A stretch of DNA of 9,517 bases from a bacterium. Its GTDB lineage: Bacteria; Thermosulfidibacterota; Thermosulfidibacteria; Thermosulfidibacterales; Thermosulfidibacteraceae. The notes under the pieces were generated by a model. The model saw only the letters and a program-made list of their open reading frames with translations. It made no database searches and was not told the origin of the DNA. Made by a program: the position numbers and the translations under genes. This document shows, piece by piece, positions 7,674 through 9,517 of this stretch. The DNA lies in the NCBI GenBank assembly GCA_027022065.1, contig JALVZS010000104.1:1-9517 (forward strand), in the 5' to 3' direction. The stretch's first letter is position 1, and every line of letters starts with the position of its first letter.

Positions 7674-7707
7674 AAAAAAGCAAAAGGGGAGGCTATTTAG
7701 CCTCCCC
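7674..7707 (-). terminator. Intrinsic terminator closing the kor operon
   Basis: On the minus strand, GGGGAGGCTA and TAGCCTCCCC form a perfect ten-base-pair stem (7707-7698 with 7695-7686) followed by TTTTGCTTTTTT (7685-7674). It begins six bases after the stop of the gamma-subunit gene. This is a classical Rho-independent terminator. Its T-tract ends only five bases before the ATG of the carbonic anhydrase-like gene. Confidence 0.92.
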
Positions 7708-7713
7708 CATATT

Positions 7714-8274
7714 TTACTTACCCAAAACCTGAAGGCCGTATTCGTACCCCACATCAAAGGCCTTGAGGTTAAGCTCCTCTGTGCCAGGAGGAACCGTATC
7801 CTCAACGGCCTTCCTCATGGACTCCTTACTAACAAGGCCAGTTACAGCAGTGAAGAAGCCACACATCACAATATTAAGTGTGAGCCTTCTTCCCACCTTC
7901 TCCTCTGCGAAGCGTGTAGCAGGTATCTTAAACAGCTTTTGGGTTACATCCACGCCAGAAATATCAACAAGCTCTTCCTCTATTATAAGAATACCGTCTT
8001 TTTTCAGCGTGGGATAGTACTTGTTAAAGGCTTCTTGGGACATGGCAACGAATATATCAGGCTGGACCACATAGGGATATAGCACCTTCCCCTTTGACAG
8101 CACCACTTGAGCTGAGCAGGCACCTCCCCTTGCCTCAGGACCAAAGCTCTGGGTTAGGGTAGCCTCATATCCCTCAAATATGGAGTATGCCTTACCAATA
8201 ACATACCCCATGAGTATTATTCCCTGTCCTCCAAAGCCAGCCAGCCTAATCTCTATCCTGTCAGCAGCCATCAT
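7714..8274 (-). CDS. korG: 2-oxoacid:ferredoxin oxidoreductase, gamma subunit
   Basis: Gamma (domain III type) subunit of a thiamine-diphosphate iron-sulfur oxidoreductase, probably 2-oxoglutarate:ferredoxin oxidoreductase. The 186 residues show the family signature LAGFGGQGIILMG (11-23), the FGPEARGGACSAQVVLS segment (44-60) and the ADxF-type strand here as QPDIFVAMSQEA (71-82). The length is normal for a stand-alone gamma subunit. Two ATGs are adjacent: 8274 overlaps the beta-subunit stop in an ATGA, while 8271 has better spacing (five bases) from GGAGGT, so the start may be one codon later. It is the last gene of the operon and is followed at once by a strong terminator. Assignment to 2-oxoglutarate rather than pyruvate or branched-chain substrates rests on the beta subunit and is inferred. 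Confidence 0.9.
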   Translation of the reverse strand: MMAADRIEIRLAGFGGQGIILMGYVIGKAYSIFEGYEATLTQSFGPEARGGACSAQVVLSKGKVLYPYVVQPDIFVAMSQEAFNKYYPTLKKDGILIIEEELVDISGVDVTQKLFKIPATRFAEEKVGRRLTLNIVMCGFFTAVTGLVSKESMRKAVEDTVPPGTEELNLKAFDVGYEYGLQVLGK

Positions 8275-9131
8275 CTACCTCCCCAAGGCTGGAACTTATC
8301 GCCCAACTTCTTCTTCATAATCTCATTGTAGTTATCAAGGTAATCGGGCCTCTCCCTGTCCACGAACTCACCGACTATGATCTCTTTGTCAAAGGTCTCT
8401 ATACCCACCTCTTTAGTATCGGCGCCGTGCTTTATCACGCTCTTCTCCTTGAAGTACTTCATTAGGTCCACGCTGGTTCCAAGCTTGTTCCTTCTAAGAT
8501 AGAGGGTGGGACAAGGTGCGAGAACCTCAACAAAGGAGAAGCCTTTTTTCTTAAGGGCTTTCACCATGGTTTTGGTCAACTGCACCACATGGTATGTGGT
8601 CCATCTTGCGACAAAAACGGCTCCACAGGAGGCAACAAGGTCAGGAAGGTTGAAGGGATACTCAGGGTCTCCGTAAGGAGTGGTTGTTGCCACCTTTTCA
8701 TGGTGAGTGGTGGGAGCCACCTGTCCACCTGTCATACCGTAGTTGAAGTTGTTAACGCAGATAACTGTTATATCTATGTTTCTTCTTGCAGCATGGATGA
8801 GGTGGTTACCGCCTATAGCGGCCAGGTCTCCATCGCCTGAGTAAACAACTACGTGAAGATCGGGATTGGCCAGTTTGAGGCCAGTGGCAAAGGGGATGGC
8901 TCTTCCGTGTGTGGTGTGGAACGAATCAAGCCTCAGGTATCCTGCCACACGCCCCGTGCAGCCTATACCAGAAACGATACAAAGTTTATCCAAGTCTATG
9001 CCACATTCCAGAACCGCCCTGGCAAAGCAGTTAACAGAGGTTCCTATACCACAGCCAGGGCACCAAATATGTGGCATACGCTCAAGTCTTAAAAACTGAA
9101 GTACCGGATTTTCCTTCACAGCAGTGCTCAT
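8271..9131 (-). CDS. korB: 2-oxoacid:ferredoxin oxidoreductase, beta subunit (likely 2-oxoglutarate)
   Basis: Catalytic thiamine-diphosphate subunit, 286 residues. The thiamine and Mg2+ motif runs from GDGD (99-102) to NN (127-128), followed by FNYGMTGGQ (129-137). Ligands for a [4Fe-4S] cluster are visible as Cys24 and Cys27 in WCPGCGIG, Cys58 in GIGCTGR, and Cys207 in APCPT. The enzyme couples oxidative decarboxylation of a 2-oxoacid to ferredoxin reduction. In autotrophs using the reductive TCA cycle it runs in reverse, carboxylating succinyl-CoA to 2-oxoglutarate. The short stand-alone beta subunit with RMPHIWCPGCGIG and the AIGGNHLIHAARRNID stretch is closest to Kor-type enzymes in my judgement, but related Vor and other 2-oxoacid enzymes are not excluded. 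The ATG at 9131 has GGAGG seven bases upstream and overlaps the alpha-subunit stop by four bases. Confidence 0.92.
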   Translation of the reverse strand: MSTAVKENPVLQFLRLERMPHIWCPGCGIGTSVNCFARAVLECGIDLDKLCIVSGIGCTGRVAGYLRLDSFHTTHGRAIPFATGLKLANPDLHVVVYSGDGDLAAIGGNHLIHAARRNIDITVICVNNFNYGMTGGQVAPTTHHEKVATTTPYGDPEYPFNLPDLVASCGAVFVARWTTYHVVQLTKTMVKALKKKGFSFVEVLAPCPTLYLRRNKLGTSVDLMKYFKEKSVIKHGADTKEVGIETFDKEIIVGEFVDRERPDYLDNYNEIMKKKLGDKFQPWGGR

Positions 9132-9517
9132 TTTGCCGCCTCCATTATAGCGTTGTAAATATCCTCGGGCTTATGCACAGTTCCGCCCGCATGGCCCACA
9201 GGAATAACGGGACATTTACCAGCCACAACCCTCTCTATCTCACGGGCCACCTGGGCTCTAACGTTCAACTCAGGAACAACTATGGCCTTAACCTTCTCGG
9301 CAAGCTCTTTTATCCTGGGTTCGGGAAGTGGCCACACCACAATAAGCCTCATCATACCAACCTTAACCCCTTTCTTCTTGGCCATCTCAATACCCAAAAG
9401 GGAAACCCTGGCGGAGATGCCATAGGATATAACAAGCACATCGCAGTTGTCCGCCTCGTCCTCCTCCCACTTCCAGATCTTAGGAGCGTTCTTGTATATC
9501 TTCTCGCAGAGCCTCCT
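9128..9517 (-). CDS. korA: 2-oxoacid:ferredoxin oxidoreductase, alpha subunit, C-terminal part
   Basis: Only the last 129 residues are in the window; the frame is open to the right edge, beginning RRLCEKIYKNAPKIW. This matches the C-terminal (domain II) portion of the alpha subunit: a strand CDVLVISYGISARVS for the transketolase-C-like fold, then GVKVGMMRLIVVWPLPEPRIKELAEKV, where the family has a 'PFP' turn and here it is PLP. A strand with VVPELNVRAQVAREIERV and the terminal helix PEDIYNAIMEA follow. A GTG at 9439 is not a start but an internal codon. The stop overlaps the beta-subunit ATG in an ATGA. Whether a ferredoxin-like delta subunit precedes it, as in four-subunit enzymes, cannot be seen. 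Confidence 0.9.
   Translation of the reverse strand, partial: RRLCEKIYKNAPKIWKWEEDEADNCDVLVISYGISARVSLLGIEMAKKKGVKVGMMRLIVVWPLPEPRIKELAEKVKAIVVPELNVRAQVAREIERVVAGKCPVIPVGHAGGTVHKPEDIYNAIMEAAK

Noticed and set aside
7669-7683. Upstream TTG start that would lengthen the carbonic anhydrase-like protein by five residues
   Set aside because: These codons lie in or beside the T-tract of an intrinsic terminator and encode MLFWA, which is unlike the family; MKGTV from the ATG at 7668 fits better.
9437-9439. GTG as a start of a 103-residue protein at the right edge
   Set aside because: The frame continues open upstream to the window edge with residues typical of the alpha subunit, so this is an internal valine codon of a truncated gene.
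1-9517. CRISPR arrays, tRNA genes, insertion sequences and phage genes
   Set aside because: No regularly spaced repeats, cloverleaf-like segments, transposase motifs or target duplications were seen; gaps between genes are too short to hold them.

Overview
The window looks like chromosomal DNA of a thermophilic, probably autotrophic bacterium, possibly an Aquificota-type lineage. This is an inference from gene content (2-oxoacid:ferredoxin oxidoreductase next to a gamma-class carbonic anhydrase homologue), tightly packed overlapping genes, and heavy use of AGG/AGA arginine and ATA isoleucine codons. No 16S rRNA or other phylogenetic marker is present, so the assignment is tentative. Coding density is very high: the longest gap between genes is 104 bases, and no tRNA, rRNA, CRISPR array, insertion sequence or prophage was seen. 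All genes but one lie on the minus strand, so they are described here right to left.

Right part (9517 to 7674): the end of an alpha-beta-gamma 2-oxoacid:ferredoxin oxidoreductase operon, most likely 2-oxoglutarate synthase (KorA-KorB-KorG). Its genes are joined by 4-base ATGA overlaps. The operon closes with a textbook intrinsic terminator (7674-7707). Just beyond is a gamma-carbonic anhydrase-like gene (7156-7668) with the full three-histidine zinc site. The terminator sits so close to this gene that its start must be moved to 7668 and its transcription is a puzzle.

Middle (7155 to 4808): a 104-base regulatory gap with an inverted repeat, then a transmembrane chemoreceptor with a PilJ/NarX-type sensor and a C-terminal domain like CZB (chemoreceptor zinc-binding). 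It converges on the only plus-strand gene, a half-size GDT1/TMEM165-type cation transporter. The two stop codons overlap inside a hairpin.

Left part (4807 to 1): a tightly packed six-gene run that probably forms one operon. It holds a small protein with a possible DUF1828-like fold, a nitroreductase-family flavoprotein, a UDP-glucuronate-4-epimerase-like sugar epimerase, LepA (EF4), LepB (signal peptidase I) and HemD (uroporphyrinogen-III synthase, cut by the window edge). A good sigma70-type promoter candidate lies in the 41-base divergent gap and runs into the transporter start.

Most of the content is ordinary housekeeping and central metabolism. The points worth a second look are the terminator and carbonic anhydrase arrangement, the CZB-like domain without its usual first histidine, the hairpin in the convergent overlap, the single-domain GDT1 protein, and the unannotated small protein leading the lepA-lepB-hemD run. 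I found no convincing evidence of a wholly new biological system.
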